Of a stretch of 64,000 bases of DNA, positions 17,387 to 26,337 are shown in pieces. The position numbers and the translations under genes are program-made. The stretch comes from Streptomyces novaecaesareae (GTDB lineage: Bacteria > Actinomycetota > Actinomycetes > Streptomycetales > Streptomycetaceae): contig NZ_JNWQ01000031.1 in assembly GCF_000716875.1 (NCBI RefSeq), positions 1 through 64,000 of the forward strand, read 5' to 3'. Numbering within the stretch: the stretch's first letter is position 1; each line of letters starts with the position of its first letter. Under the pieces are notes generated by a model, which saw nothing but the letters and a program-made list of their open reading frames with translations, had not been told where the DNA came from and made no database searches.

Positions 17387-20300
17387 GCAGGTGGGATGAC
17401 CGTCTCGCCATGCGGACCCCCTGCCGGACCGCCGACGGCAGGGTGTTCGGGCAGGTCAGCGACACCGTGGTGATGTACGCCACGTCCCGGCGCGGCGTCC
17501 CCGCGGCCACTCGTCCGGGTGTCGGCGGCCGGGTACGTGCGGCGGGCGGCGAGCGAGCCGAGCGGGTTCGGCAGCGGGTAGCCGCGGCGGGCCAGCGCAC
17601 GGCGCAGCCTGGGCTCGTCCAGCGGCGGGGCGAAGACGGAGCCCTGGGCCTGGCCGCAGCCGAGTTCGCGCAGTGCGGAGACCTGCCGGGGCAGGTCCAC
17701 GCCCTCGGCGGCGGTGGCCATCCCGAGGTCGCGGCCGAGCCGCAGGGCGTGCCCGGCGAGGGTCCGGGCGAGCGGGGACTCGCCGAGGTCCTGGACCAGC
17801 GTGTGGTCCAGCTTGAGGCCGTCCAGGGGCAGCCGGGCGAGGGCGCCGAGCGAGCCGCCGCCGGCGCCGTAGCCGGCCAGCCAGGTGGAGACGCCGAGTC
17901 GGCGCAGCGCGGCCAGCCGCCGGCCGAGTTCGTCGGCGAGCGCGTCCGTGCCCATCCGGGCGACCTCGATCACCAGCTCGCCGGCCGGCAGCCCGCTGTC
18001 GCGCAGCGCGGCGGCCACCGTCTCGTACAGGCCTGGTGAGCAGAGCCGCTCGGTGGAGAGCCGGACGGCCACCGGGACGGGCTCCGCCGGGCCGCGGCCC
18101 GCCCGGCCGAGGCCGCGCCGGGCGGCGGCCGCGGCGATCGCCTCGTGGACCAGCCAGCGGGAGAACCGGGTGGCCGCGTCGCCGTGCTCGGCGGAGCGCA
18201 GGAACTCGGCCGGGGTGAGCAGCAGGCCGCCCGCCGAGCGCCAGCGGGCCTGTGCCTCGACGCCGGACACCGCGCCGTCGGCGAGGTCCACCACGGGCTG
18301 GTGGAGCAGGGTGAAGCCGCCCTCCCGGACGGCCAGTCTCAGCCGCTCCTCCAGCTCGGTGCGGCGTTCCAGGTCGGCCCGCATCGCCGGGGTGTAGAGC
18401 ACCACCCGGCCCTTGCCCTCGGACTTGGCCCGGTACATCGCGAGGTCGGCGTTGCGCATCAGTTCGTCGGCCGCGGCTCTGGGGTCGGCGGCGGGGCCGC
18501 GCTCGGGGGTGCCGAAGGAGATGCCGATGCTGGCCGCGACGCCGAGCTCGGTGCCGCCGATCCAGTACGGCTCGGAGAGCGCGACGCGCAGCCGATCGGC
18601 CAGTTCCTGGACCTGGAGGCGGCCGAGCGGGCCGCAGACCAGTGCGGCGAACTCGTCGCCGCCGAACCGGGCGACGGTGTCCCCGCAGCGGACGGCGCCC
18701 TGCAGCCGGCGGGCGGCCTGCACCAGGAGCTCGTCGCCGACCTGGTGCCCGGCGGTGTCGTTGACCGCCTTGAAGCCGTCCAGGTCGAGGAAGAGCACCG
18801 CGATCCCGGCGCCGGTCCCGCCCTGCTGGCCGCGGGCGCCGAGGGCGGCCCGCAGCCGCTGGGTGAACAGCGCCCGGTTGGGCAGGTCGGTGAGCGGGTC
18901 GTGGAAGGCGTTGTGCTGCAACTGGGCCTGGAGCATGACGCGTTCGGTGACGTCCCGGCTGTTGAGCAGCAGGCCGTCGCGGTGCCGGCTGACGGTGGAC
19001 TCGACGTGCAGCCACTCGCCGCAGCCGGAGCTGATCCGGCACTCCACCCGGGCCGAGGGCACGGCGGTGCGCGGGTTGCGGTGGGCGGTGAGCCGCACCC
19101 TGGCGAGGTAGCGGCGGACCTCGGAGAGCACCCGGTCCACGTCCTCGGGGTGGACGAGGTCCAACAGGTTGCCGCCGACGAGTTCCTCCGGGTCGCGCCC
19201 GTAGACGCCGAGCGCGGCCGGGGAGACGTAGGAGAGCACGCCGTTGGCGCCGGCGATCATGATGACGTCACTGGAGCCCTGCACCAGGGAGCGGAAGTGC
19301 GCCTCCTTGTGGGCGAGTTCCTGGGCCAGCGACAGGTTGTCGAGCAGCATCACGCCTTGCCTGAGGATCAGTGCCAGCCCGACGGTGCAGGCGGCCGCGG
19401 CCACCACGCGGTCCAACTCGCGCCCGCCGAGGGCGTTGTAGAGGATGCCGGCGGTGCAGACCGCGGCGGCCGCGTACGGGGTGAGCGCGCTGAAGGTGGT
19501 GGCCACCCGGCGGCGCGGCAGGCCGCCGGCCGAGGGGTGCTCGCGCAGCGGGCGGCGCCAGCGCGACGACCAGGGCGCCCAGGCCAGCAGCAGGCTGCCG
19601 GAGAACCAGCCGGCGTCCAGCAGTTCGCCCGAGTGGTAGCTGCTGCGCAGCTCCGCGGAGGTGAACAGGGCGTCGCACAGCACGGTGACGGCGAGCGCCA
19701 GCATCGCGGTGTGCACCGCCGCCCGGTTGCCGTCCCGGCCGCTGAAGCGCAGCCCGACGACCAGGCTGACCAGCAGGATGTCCAGCACCGGGTAGGCCAG
19801 GTTGAGGGCCAGGCGCAGCGGGGAGCCGTCCTCGCCGGCCGCGATCCGGCCGAGTGCCAGGCTCCAGCTGAGGGTGAACAGCGAGCCCGCGATCAGCCAG
19901 CCGTCGAGCAGCAGGCAGAGCCAGCCGGCCGCCGAGCGCGGGCGCTGGGCGAGCACCAGGACGCCGGTGATGGCGAGCGGGGCGAACAGCAGGAAGGTGT
20001 ACTCGGCGAGCGAGTCCTGCGGCAGCTCGGTGCGCACGACCAGCTCGTACCAGCCCCAGGTGCCGTTGCCCATGGCGACCATGAGCGAGGAGAGGCCGAA
20101 CAGCAGCCAGGCCGGGCGGGCGTGGCCGCCGACGGCGCAGCCGTACACCAGGCAGGACAGCGCGGCCGCGACGGCTGCCGCGGCCAGGCCGAAGTCGCCC
20201 ATGAAGACGGCGAGTTGGCGGGATCCCCAGCCGACCGCGGCGCCAGTGGCGTAGGCCAGGCAGAGTGCGCCCAGGGCGAGGCCGGGCAGCGTGCGACTGT

Positions 20301-20418
20301 CCCGGATCCGGCCCAGCGGGCCGCGCCGGGCGGGCGCGGTCGTGTCGACGGCGGACGTGTCGGCGGGCGGTGCGCCCGGGCGCCCGGCGTCGGGCAACAC
20401 CGTTTCGGTGGAGCTCAC
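17383..20418 (-). CDS. cdgE: Membrane PAS-GGDEF-EAL protein, CdgE-like, with degenerate EAL
   Basis: A 1011-aa cyclic-di-GMP protein. About nine N-terminal membrane segments (45-360) form a sensor. A PAS domain (about 370-495) follows, then GGDEF with intact GGDEF at 586-590 and an allosteric RxxD I-site (R577-D580), then an EAL domain at about 690-940. The EAL domain has lost key residues: the signature reads EAQ (721-723), the paired aspartates of DDFGTG are replaced (LAGYGAGGG near 847-855), and the VNLS asparagine is Arg. It is therefore expected to make rather than degrade c-di-GMP. From memory, S. coelicolor CdgE lies next to ilvB, which supports the name. GTG at 20416-20418 follows GGGGAGAGG. 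The gene ends inside the ilvB promoter. Confidence 0.85.
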   Translation of the reverse strand: MSSTETVLPDAGRPGAPPADTSAVDTTAPARRGPLGRIRDSRTLPGLALGALCLAYATGAAVGWGSRQLAVFMGDFGLAAAAVAAALSCLVYGCAVGGHARPAWLLFGLSSLMVAMGNGTWGWYELVVRTELPQDSLAEYTFLLFAPLAITGVLVLAQRPRSAAGWLCLLLDGWLIAGSLFTLSWSLALGRIAAGEDGSPLRLALNLAYPVLDILLVSLVVGLRFSGRDGNRAAVHTAMLALAVTVLCDALFTSAELRSSYHSGELLDAGWFSGSLLLAWAPWSSRWRRPLREHPSAGGLPRRRVATTFSALTPYAAAAVCTAGILYNALGGRELDRVVAAAACTVGLALILRQGVMLLDNLSLAQELAHKEAHFRSLVQGSSDVIMIAGANGVLSYVSPAALGVYGRDPEELVGGNLLDLVHPEDVDRVLSEVRRYLARVRLTAHRNPRTAVPSARVECRISSGCGEWLHVESTVSRHRDGLLLNSRDVTERVMLQAQLQHNAFHDPLTDLPNRALFTQRLRAALGARGQQGGTGAGIAVLFLDLDGFKAVNDTAGHQVGDELLVQAARRLQGAVRCGDTVARFGGDEFAALVCGPLGRLQVQELADRLRVALSEPYWIGGTELGVAASIGISFGTPERGPAADPRAAADELMRNADLAMYRAKSEGKGRVVLYTPAMRADLERRTELEERLRLAVREGGFTLLHQPVVDLADGAVSGVEAQARWRSAGGLLLTPAEFLRSAEHGDAATRFSRWLVHEAIAAAAARRGLGRAGRGPAEPVPVAVRLSTERLCSPGLYETVAAALRDSGLPAGELVIEVARMGTDALADELGRRLAALRRLGVSTWLAGYGAGGGSLGALARLPLDGLKLDHTLVQDLGESPLARTLAGHALRLGRDLGMATAAEGVDLPRQVSALRELGCGQAQGSVFAPPLDEPRLRRALARRGYPLPNPLGSLAARRTYPAADTRTSGRGDAAPGRGVHHHGVADLPEHPAVGGPAGGPHGETVIPPA

Positions 20419-20790
20419 TCGGCCTCTCCCCCTCCGGCCCGGGGCCTCGCGCCCCGGACACGGGCCACCGGCCGCGTACCTCTCGGCCGTACGCGGTGGC
20501 CTGGCGCCCCGTCAGGACGGTGGCCCAGGGGGTGGGCAACCTTTTGGTCGCCGCACCGAACCGATGCTCCCAAAACGGACCCTACACCAATTCCGTCACT
20601 CAATGACACGCCCACTCAACTTAGAGTAATGGCGCAGGGGTGGGGAAATGCCCCTGATTCCGATGGATCGGCCCGGTTGGCGGCGGCGCGCGGGCGGGGG
20701 CTCACGCGGCGCGCACGGGAGCACGCGGCGGCGCCCGCCCCCTACCGGGCCCGGCCGCGGCGAGGGCGGTCCGGGCCCGGTGGCGGGGCG
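20419..20790. other. Intergenic region upstream of the cdgE-like gene
   Basis: No credible gene is seen. The stretch 20560-20640 is relatively AT-rich and probably holds the promoter. gtcactcaatgaca at 20595-20608 partly resembles a BldD half-site pair but misses two conserved positions, so it is not called. Confidence 0.4.
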
Positions 20791-20882
20791 GGGTTCAACG
20801 GCCTGACGGGGCCGGCTTCAACGCCTTGACGGGGCGGGGTTCAACGGCCTGACGGGGCCGGCTTCAACGCTCTGACGGGGCC
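20791..20882. repeat. 23-bp tandem repeat, 4 copies, covering the stop codon of the LAL regulator
   Basis: Units with the core ttcaacg-c-tgacggggc begin at 20794, 20817, 20840 and 20863, exactly 23 bp apart. Copies 1 and 3 match, and copies 2 and 4 nearly match, which suggests duplication of a 46-bp pair. The TGA of the upstream regulator (20864-20866) lies in copy 4. Confidence 0.85.
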
Positions 20883-23800
20883 AGGTCGTCGGGGAACAGC
20901 CGCAGCCGGTGGGCCAGCGCGGCCGCCTCGCCCCGGCCGCCGACCGCGAGCTTGCCCAGGATGTTGGAGACGTGCACGCTCGCGGTCTTCGGCGAGATGT
21001 ACAGTTCCTCGGCGATCTGCCGGTTCGTCCAGCCGCGCGCGAGCAGCCGGAGCACGTCCCGCTCACGGGGGGTGAGGTTGAAGGAGTCCCCGGCGAGCGG
21101 CGCCGGCGCCTCCTTGACGGCCGCCCGCTCACGGGGAGCGAGGGTCAGCCCGGCCCGCTCGGCCAGGCCCGTGATCTGCGCCGCCAGCATCCGGTCACCC
21201 CGTACGGCCGCCAGTTCGGCCGCCTCGCGCAGCAGTTCGGCACCGGCCTCGCGCCGCCCGGCCTGCACCTCGGCCTCGCCGGCCCGCAGCAGGGCGAGCG
21301 CCAGCGGGTACGGCAGGCCGGTCGGCCGCAGCGCCTCGACGGCGGCGGCCCACTGGCCGGGGGTGTCGGCGCCCTCGGCGCGGGCCAGTTCGGCCTCCAG
21401 CAGCCGGGCCCAGCCGTGGTGCAGCGGCGCCCGGGGCCGCAGTTCGGCGGCCGCCGCGGCGACCGCGGCCAGGGCGTCGGCCCGGCCCGCCTCGGCCTCC
21501 GGCAGGCCGCGGCTGTCCGCCTCCACGCCGACGGCCTCGGCCAGCAGCGGGTAGACGTCGGACTCGTAGCCGAGCCGTCCGTCCTCCTCCAGTGCGGCGA
21601 GCAGTTCGGCCCGGGCCTCCAGCGGGCGGGCGCCGAGCGCGGCGAGCCGCACCGCGAGCCGGCTGATCGGCACGCTGTGCTGGACCTGGCCGACCCGGTT
21701 GGCCGCGCGAGCCTGCGCCAGCATGGTCGCCGCGGTGGGCAGGTCCCCCTTCAGCAGGGCGAGTTCGCCGCGCATCCGGTCCAGGAACTCGGCGTGGGTG
21801 CCGCTCAGGCTGGTCAGCTCGGAGGCGGCGAGCACCTCGGCGGCCTCCCGGACCCGCCCGAGGTCGATCAGCGCCTCGACCAGGTTGCCGGTCAGGATGG
21901 TGCCGATGTTGCGCAGCAGGCCGTTGCCGTCGGCGAACTCCAGGCCCTCGCGGGCCAGCCGGACGGCGTCCTCGGAACGGCCCAGCCCGCGCTGCATGCT
22001 GGCCAGGTTGTTGATGCCGCGCAGCAGCAGGTCGGGCACGCCCAGCCGGCGGGCCCGCTCGACCGCGCCGGCGAGTTCGGCCAGCCCGCCCTCGGCGTCC
22101 CCGTGGACGTCGTAGCGCAGGCCGCCGAGCGTCATCCGGGCGTGCACCTCGACCGAGTGCGCGCCGACCGCCTCGGCGATCCGGATCGCCCGCTCGGCGA
22201 GTTCGAGGTGCTCGGGCCCGGGCTTCTTGAGCATCGCCGAGCCGGCGCCGAGCGCGAACACCTCGGCCTGGACGGCGGACGGCGGCAGGTGCTCTACCAG
22301 CCGCAGCGCGTGGCCGATCTCCTCCTCGTCCCCGGAGCGGCGCAGACTGCCCAGCATCCGGGCCCGGTTGATCCGGAACCAGGCCGCGCGCACCGGGTGC
22401 ACCGTCTCGTCGACCAGCCGCACCCCGCGCTTGGCCAGGCTCAGGCCGCGCTCGCGGTCCCCGCAGCGCCGGGCCGCGACCACCGCCTCGGCCAGCACGT
22501 CCTCCAGCTGGATCCGGTCGCAGTCCTCGTCGGCGGCGCTGTGGTCGCAGGAGCCGGGCGGGTAGGTCTCGGCCCAGTCGTACGGGCGCAGGGTGTGCGC
22601 CAGCACCTCCTCGGTGACCATGTCCCACAGTTCCAGGGCCCGTTCCAGCATGCCCAGCTGCTCGGCGAAGGCGTTGCGCCGGCGGGCCGCGCGGGCGGCG
22701 TCCAAGGCGGTCGGCAGGGCGCGGGCCGGATCGTGCGCGTGGTACCAGTAGTTGGCGAGCCGGGCGGGCAGCGCGTCGCCGGGGACCAGCTGCGGCTGGG
22801 CCTCCACGGCGAGCGCGAACTTGCGGTTGATCCGGTGCCGTTCGCCGGGCAGCAGGTCGTCCGAGACCGCCTCGCGGACCAGCGCGTGCCGGAACCGGTA
22901 GCCCTCGCCCTCGCTGTCCGGGCGCAGGATGTTGGCGCCGACGGCCGACCGCAGCGCCTCGATCAGCGCCTCCTCGTCGTCGTCCAGGACGGCGGCCAGC
23001 AGGGCGTGTTCGACGTGCGAGCCGCCCTCGGCGGCGATCCGCACCACCCGCTGGGCCTCCTCGTCCAGGCCCTCGACCCGCACCAGCAGGATGTCCCGCA
23101 GCGAGTCGGTCAGCCCGGCGCCGCGGCCGTCGTGGAAGGCGGTGGCCAGCTCCTCGACGAAGAAGGGGTTCCCCTCCGAGCGGCGGTGGATCCGGTCCAC
23201 CAGCTGGCGGTCGGGGGCGGCGGTGCCCAGGATGCCGGCCAGCTGGGCGGCCACCTCCCGGCGGTCGAACCGCTCCAGCTCCAACCGCTGGACGGTGCGC
23301 AGCCGTTCGAGCTCGGCGAGGAAGGGGCGCAGCGGGTGGCGGCGGTGCAGGTCGTCGCTGCGGTAGGTGGCGACCAGCAGCACCCGGGAGCGGTGCAGGG
23401 TGCGCACCAGGAAGGCGAGCAGCTCGCGGGTGGAGCGGTCGGACCAGTGCAGGTCCTCGACGGCGAGGACGAGGGTACGCTCCGCGCCGAGCCGTTCGAA
23501 CAACCTCGCGGTGTGCTCGAACAGCCGGGCCCGGCTGTACTCGTCGTTCGGTTCGCCGTCCGCCTCGCCCAACTCGGAGAGCAGCCGGGAGAGATGGCCC
23601 TCGCTGCCGGCCGCGGCGGCCTCCAGCTCGGCGCCCAGCGAGCGGTGCAGCCGGCGCAGCGCGGCGGCCAGCGGCGCGTACGGCAGGCCCTCGGCGCCGA
23701 CCTCCAGACAGCTGCCGAGCGAGATGACCGCTCCCCCGTCGACGGCGCGCTGCAGGAACTCCTCCAGCAGCCGGGTCTTGCCGACGCCGGCCTCGCCGCC

Positions 23801-23923
23801 GATCAGGACGGCCTGCGGACTGCCGGCGCCCGCCCGGCGCAGCGCGTCGGTCAGTTCGGTGATCTCGCTGCCACGGCCGACGAAGACGGGGCTGACCGAT
23901 ATCTGCTGCATGGAGGCGAGCAT
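20864..23923 (-). CDS. LAL-type LuxR-family ATP-dependent transcription regulator
   Basis: A 1019-aa large ATP-binding LuxR regulator. An N-terminal AAA/STAND ATPase has Walker A GGEAGVGKT (42-50) and Walker B LVLAVEDLHWSD. A long helical TPR-like middle follows, and a C-terminal LuxR helix-turn-helix lies at about 951-1008 (LTPRERDVLRLLARG, NRQIAEELYISPKTASVH). Such proteins usually activate catabolic or secondary-metabolite genes. No biosynthetic cluster is visible here, so the target is unknown. Two in-frame ATGs (23921-23923 and 23909-23911) fit and neither has a Shine-Dalgarno sequence; the longer is given. The upstream neighbour is a 52-aa basic protein. The stop lies in a tandem repeat. 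Confidence 0.88.
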   Translation of the reverse strand: MLASMQQISVSPVFVGRGSEITELTDALRRAGAGSPQAVLIGGEAGVGKTRLLEEFLQRAVDGGAVISLGSCLEVGAEGLPYAPLAAALRRLHRSLGAELEAAAAGSEGHLSRLLSELGEADGEPNDEYSRARLFEHTARLFERLGAERTLVLAVEDLHWSDRSTRELLAFLVRTLHRSRVLLVATYRSDDLHRRHPLRPFLAELERLRTVQRLELERFDRREVAAQLAGILGTAAPDRQLVDRIHRRSEGNPFFVEELATAFHDGRGAGLTDSLRDILLVRVEGLDEEAQRVVRIAAEGGSHVEHALLAAVLDDDEEALIEALRSAVGANILRPDSEGEGYRFRHALVREAVSDDLLPGERHRINRKFALAVEAQPQLVPGDALPARLANYWYHAHDPARALPTALDAARAARRRNAFAEQLGMLERALELWDMVTEEVLAHTLRPYDWAETYPPGSCDHSAADEDCDRIQLEDVLAEAVVAARRCGDRERGLSLAKRGVRLVDETVHPVRAAWFRINRARMLGSLRRSGDEEEIGHALRLVEHLPPSAVQAEVFALGAGSAMLKKPGPEHLELAERAIRIAEAVGAHSVEVHARMTLGGLRYDVHGDAEGGLAELAGAVERARRLGVPDLLLRGINNLASMQRGLGRSEDAVRLAREGLEFADGNGLLRNIGTILTGNLVEALIDLGRVREAAEVLAASELTSLSGTHAEFLDRMRGELALLKGDLPTAATMLAQARAANRVGQVQHSVPISRLAVRLAALGARPLEARAELLAALEEDGRLGYESDVYPLLAEAVGVEADSRGLPEAEAGRADALAAVAAAAAELRPRAPLHHGWARLLEAELARAEGADTPGQWAAAVEALRPTGLPYPLALALLRAGEAEVQAGRREAGAELLREAAELAAVRGDRMLAAQITGLAERAGLTLAPRERAAVKEAPAPLAGDSFNLTPRERDVLRLLARGWTNRQIAEELYISPKTASVHVSNILGKLAVGGRGEAAALAHRLRLFPDDLAPSER

Positions 23924-24045
23924 GCCATAGCCGGTGGGGCCCGGCCGAGAGGTTATCTCCCCAGGCGAACGCCCGGAGGGGGAGACGCTCACTCGCAGCG
24001 TCTCCCCCTCCATTGCTCCGTCGGCACCGTCCTGGTGCCGTGCCG

Positions 24046-24204
24046 TCAGCATTCGGTCTGACGCACGGGGCGCCGCTGGAAGCGGGCGGCCACCGGACGG
24101 CGCCGCAGGCGGCGCGCTTCCTTGGCCTCGCGCACCAGGCGCTCGTGCTCGGCGCGGGCTACCAGCTCGTGGGCCTGCTGCTGGAAGGTCTCGTACTCGA
24201 TCAC
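24046..24204 (-). CDS. Small basic 52-aa protein of unknown function
   Basis: GTG at 24202-24204 follows AAAGGGGAACC with good spacing. The product starts MIEYETFQQQAHELVARAEHE, continues as a charged helix (RLVREAKEARRLRRR) and ends in basic residues and Cys. It has 15 Arg/Lys among 52 residues and a high helix propensity but no membrane segment. It lies 123 nt upstream of the LAL regulator on the same strand. Small Arg-rich helical proteins of this kind are common in Streptomyces and unassigned. The reading frame is judged real from its codon use and ribosome-binding site. Confidence 0.6.
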   Translation of the reverse strand: MIEYETFQQQAHELVARAEHERLVREAKEARRLRRRPVAARFQRRPVRQTEC

Positions 24205-24297
24205 TTCGGTTCCCCTTTGTGGGATTCACTGCGTTTCGCTGACAGGTAAGAGCTTCCTCTCCCAGTGGGGGGTGCCACATCGGCAGCGTGCCCGATC

Positions 24298-24333
24298 TTC
24301 CGGGGCCCGGACGCCTTAGATCGGGCCCCGGAA
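24298..24333 (-). terminator. Hairpin downstream of gatB (distal)
   Basis: A 12-bp perfect stem (ttccggggcccg / cgggccccggaa) with a 12-nt loop lies just after a stronger hairpin, giving a double terminator. Confidence 0.5.
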
Positions 24334-24423
24334 AAGGTTTAAGGCCCGGTCTCACCCCCATACGGAGGTGAGACCGGGCCTTAGGCCTTACTTAGAGGGC
24401 CTTAGACGCCTTAGATGCCTTAG
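24313..24423. repeat. Scattered GCCTTAG heptamers (5 full copies and one partial)
   Basis: gccttag occurs at 24313, 24378, 24399, 24408 and 24417, with gcctta at 24385. The last three are spaced 9 bp apart. They surround the gatB terminator. Confidence 0.6.
24340..24383 (-). terminator. Main terminator of the gat operon
   Basis: A 17-bp perfect stem (24340-24356 / 24367-24383, 10-nt loop) is followed on the minus strand by AACCTTTTCC, 120 nt after the gatB stop. Confidence 0.75.
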
Positions 24424-24502
24424 GAAGACAGGGTCGACGGCCTAGGCGCCCTCAGCGTCGGCGAGTCCTCAGGCGGAGACGCCCAGCTTCTCGAAGCTGT
24501 GC

Positions 24503-26014
24503 CTACTGTCCTTCCGGGGCAAGCCGCTCCAGGATCAGGTCCTTGACCCGGGCCGCATCGGCCTGGCCGCGGGTGGCCTTCATGACCGCGCCGACCAGCG
24601 CGCCCACCGCGGCGACCTTGCCGTCACGGATCTTGGCGGCGATCGCCTCGTTCTCGGCGATGGCCTGGTCCACGGCGGCGCCGAGCGCGGAGTCGTCCGA
24701 GACCACGGCCAGGCCGCGCTTCGCGACGACCTCGTCCGGCTCGCCCTCACCGGACAGCACGCCCTCGATGACCTGACGGGCCAGCTTGTCGTTCAGCTTG
24801 CCCTCGGCGACGAGCGCGGTGACCCGGGCGACCTGCGCCGGGGTGATCGGCTGCTCGCTCAGCTCGGTGCCGGTCTCGTTGGCGCGGCGCGCCAGCTCGC
24901 CCATCCACCACTTGCGGGCCTGGTCGGCCGGGGCGCCGGCCGCGATGGTCTCCTGGATCGGCTCCACCGCACCGGCGTTGAGGACGGACTGCATGTCCTT
25001 GTCGGACAGGCCCCACTCGGACTGCAGCCGGGCACGGCGCACCCGCGGCAGCTCGGGCAGCGCGGCGCGCAGCTCCTCCACCCACTCGCGGGCGGGGGCC
25101 ACCGGCACCAGGTCCGGCTCGGGGAAGTAGCGGTAGTCCTCGGCGTTGTCCTTGATCCGGCCCGAGGTGGTGCTGCCGTCGTCCTCGTGGAAGTGACGCG
25201 TCTCCTGGACGATGGTGCCGCCGTCGGTCAGCACGGTGGCGTGCCGCTGGATCTCGAACCGGGCGGCCCGCTCCACGCTGCGCAGCGAGTTGACGTTCTT
25301 GGTCTCCGAGCGGGTGCCGAAGGTCTCGGTGCCGTTCGGACGCAGCGACAGGTTGACGTCGCAGCGCATCTGGCCCTTGTCCATCCGGGCCTCGGAGACG
25401 CCCAGCGAACGGATCAGCTCGCGCAGCTCGGCCACGTACGCCTTGGCGACCTCGGGGGCGCGCTCTCCGGCGCCGACGATCGGCTTGGTGACGATCTCGA
25501 TCAGCGGGATGCCGGCCCGGTTGTAGTCGAGCAGCGAGTGGGTGGCGCCGTGGATGCGGCCGGTGGCGCCGCCGACGTGGCTGGACTTGCCGGTGTCCTC
25601 CTCCATGTGGGCGCGCTCGATCTCCACGCGGAAGGTCGAACCGTCCTCCAGCTGCACGTCGAGGTAGCCGTTGAAGGCGATCGGCTCGTCGTACTGCGAG
25701 GTCTGGAAGTTCTTGGGCATGTCCGGGTAGAAGTAGTTCTTCCGCGCGAACCGGCACCACTCGGCGATCTCGCAGTTCAGCGCCAGGCCGATCTTGACGG
25801 CCGACTCCACGCCGACCGCGTTGACCACCGGCAGCGAGCCCGGCAGGCCCAGACAGGTCGGGCAGGTCTGGCTGTTCGGCTCGGCGCCCAGCTCGGTCGA
25901 GCAACCGCAGAACATCTTGGTCTTGGTGCCCAGCTCGACGTGGACCTCAAGGCCCATCACCGGGTCGTACGACGCGAGAGCGTCCTCGTAGGAGACCAGG
26001 TTCATGACGCTCAC
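24503..26014 (-). CDS. gatB: Asp-tRNA(Asn)/Glu-tRNA(Gln) amidotransferase subunit B
   Basis: A 503-aa GatB. It binds mischarged Glu-tRNA(Gln) or Asp-tRNA(Asn), activates it with ATP and transfers ammonia from GatA. The signature [20 protein letters not shown] (about residues 17-36) with paired Cys and [10 protein letters not shown] forms the zinc site. GKSSHVGG and the C-terminal YqeY-like tail ([19 protein letters not shown] and [12 protein letters not shown]) are present. GTG at 26012-26014 is chosen because AAGGGA lies 5 nt upstream; an internal ATG is at codon 4. It is separated from gatA by a small membrane protein gene. Confidence 0.95.
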   Translation of the reverse strand: MSVMNLVSYEDALASYDPVMGLEVHVELGTKTKMFCGCSTELGAEPNSQTCPTCLGLPGSLPVVNAVGVESAVKIGLALNCEIAEWCRFARKNYFYPDMPKNFQTSQYDEPIAFNGYLDVQLEDGSTFRVEIERAHMEEDTGKSSHVGGATGRIHGATHSLLDYNRAGIPLIEIVTKPIVGAGERAPEVAKAYVAELRELIRSLGVSEARMDKGQMRCDVNLSLRPNGTETFGTRSETKNVNSLRSVERAARFEIQRHATVLTDGGTIVQETRHFHEDDGSTTSGRIKDNAEDYRYFPEPDLVPVAPAREWVEELRAALPELPRVRRARLQSEWGLSDKDMQSVLNAGAVEPIQETIAAGAPADQARKWWMGELARRANETGTELSEQPITPAQVARVTALVAEGKLNDKLARQVIEGVLSGEGEPDEVVAKRGLAVVSDDSALGAAVDQAIAENEAIAAKIRDGKVAAVGALVGAVMKATRGQADAARVKDLILERLAPEGQ

Positions 26015-26097
26015 AGCGTCCCTTCTCACTTGAAGCTTGGGAGGTACGGGCCCGGCCGCCGCATCGCGCGGGGCCGGGCCGGGGCGCTCAGCTCAGC

Positions 26098-26337
26098 TCA
26101 GCCCAGCAGCACGTCGTCGGAGGCCAGCTGGCGCAGCTCGCGCACCAGCAGGGCCGTGCCGGTGATCAGCGCGGCCGCGCCGACCAGGGCGTTGACCAGC
26201 TTGAGGGTGTCGCTCTCCTCGCGGGCCTTGCGGACGTCCTTGACCACGGAGATCGCACCGAACGCGCTGGTGCCGATGGACAGCCAGAGACCGGGCTTCG
26301 AGTGCTTGAAGCCTTTGGCCTTCTCGATCTTGCTCAC
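26098..26337 (-). CDS. Small membrane protein (79 aa) between gatA and gatB
   Basis: The GTG at 26335-26337 overlaps the gatA stop codon as GTGA, with GGAGGAGG upstream inside gatA, so translation is coupled. The protein is basic at the N-terminus ([16 protein letters not shown]) and has a hydrophobic stretch [16 protein letters not shown], a charged linker and a second hydrophobic helix ([19 protein letters not shown]). The function is not known; from memory, a homologue sits here in other streptomycetes. A membrane tether for the amidotransferase is a guess. The stop codon lies in a TGAGC repeat that gives TGA in all three frames. Confidence 0.75.
   Translation of the reverse strand: MSKIEKAKGFKHSKPGLWLSIGTSAFGAISVVKDVRKAREESDTLKLVNALVGAAALITGTALLVRELRQLASDDVLLG

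Noticed and set aside
15299..17473. Long plus-strand frame opposite ilvB
   Set aside because: Gly/Asp/Val/Arg-rich antisense shadow of a well-identified gene, with no independent signals.
20595..20608. BldD-like box upstream of the cdgE-like gene
   Set aside because: Only about 7 of 9 conserved positions match. Similar weak matches occur elsewhere in the window, for example near 30365.
24843..25904. Long alternative frame within gatB
   Set aside because: Shadow of the real coding frame. Composition is Arg/Gly/Ala with no motifs.
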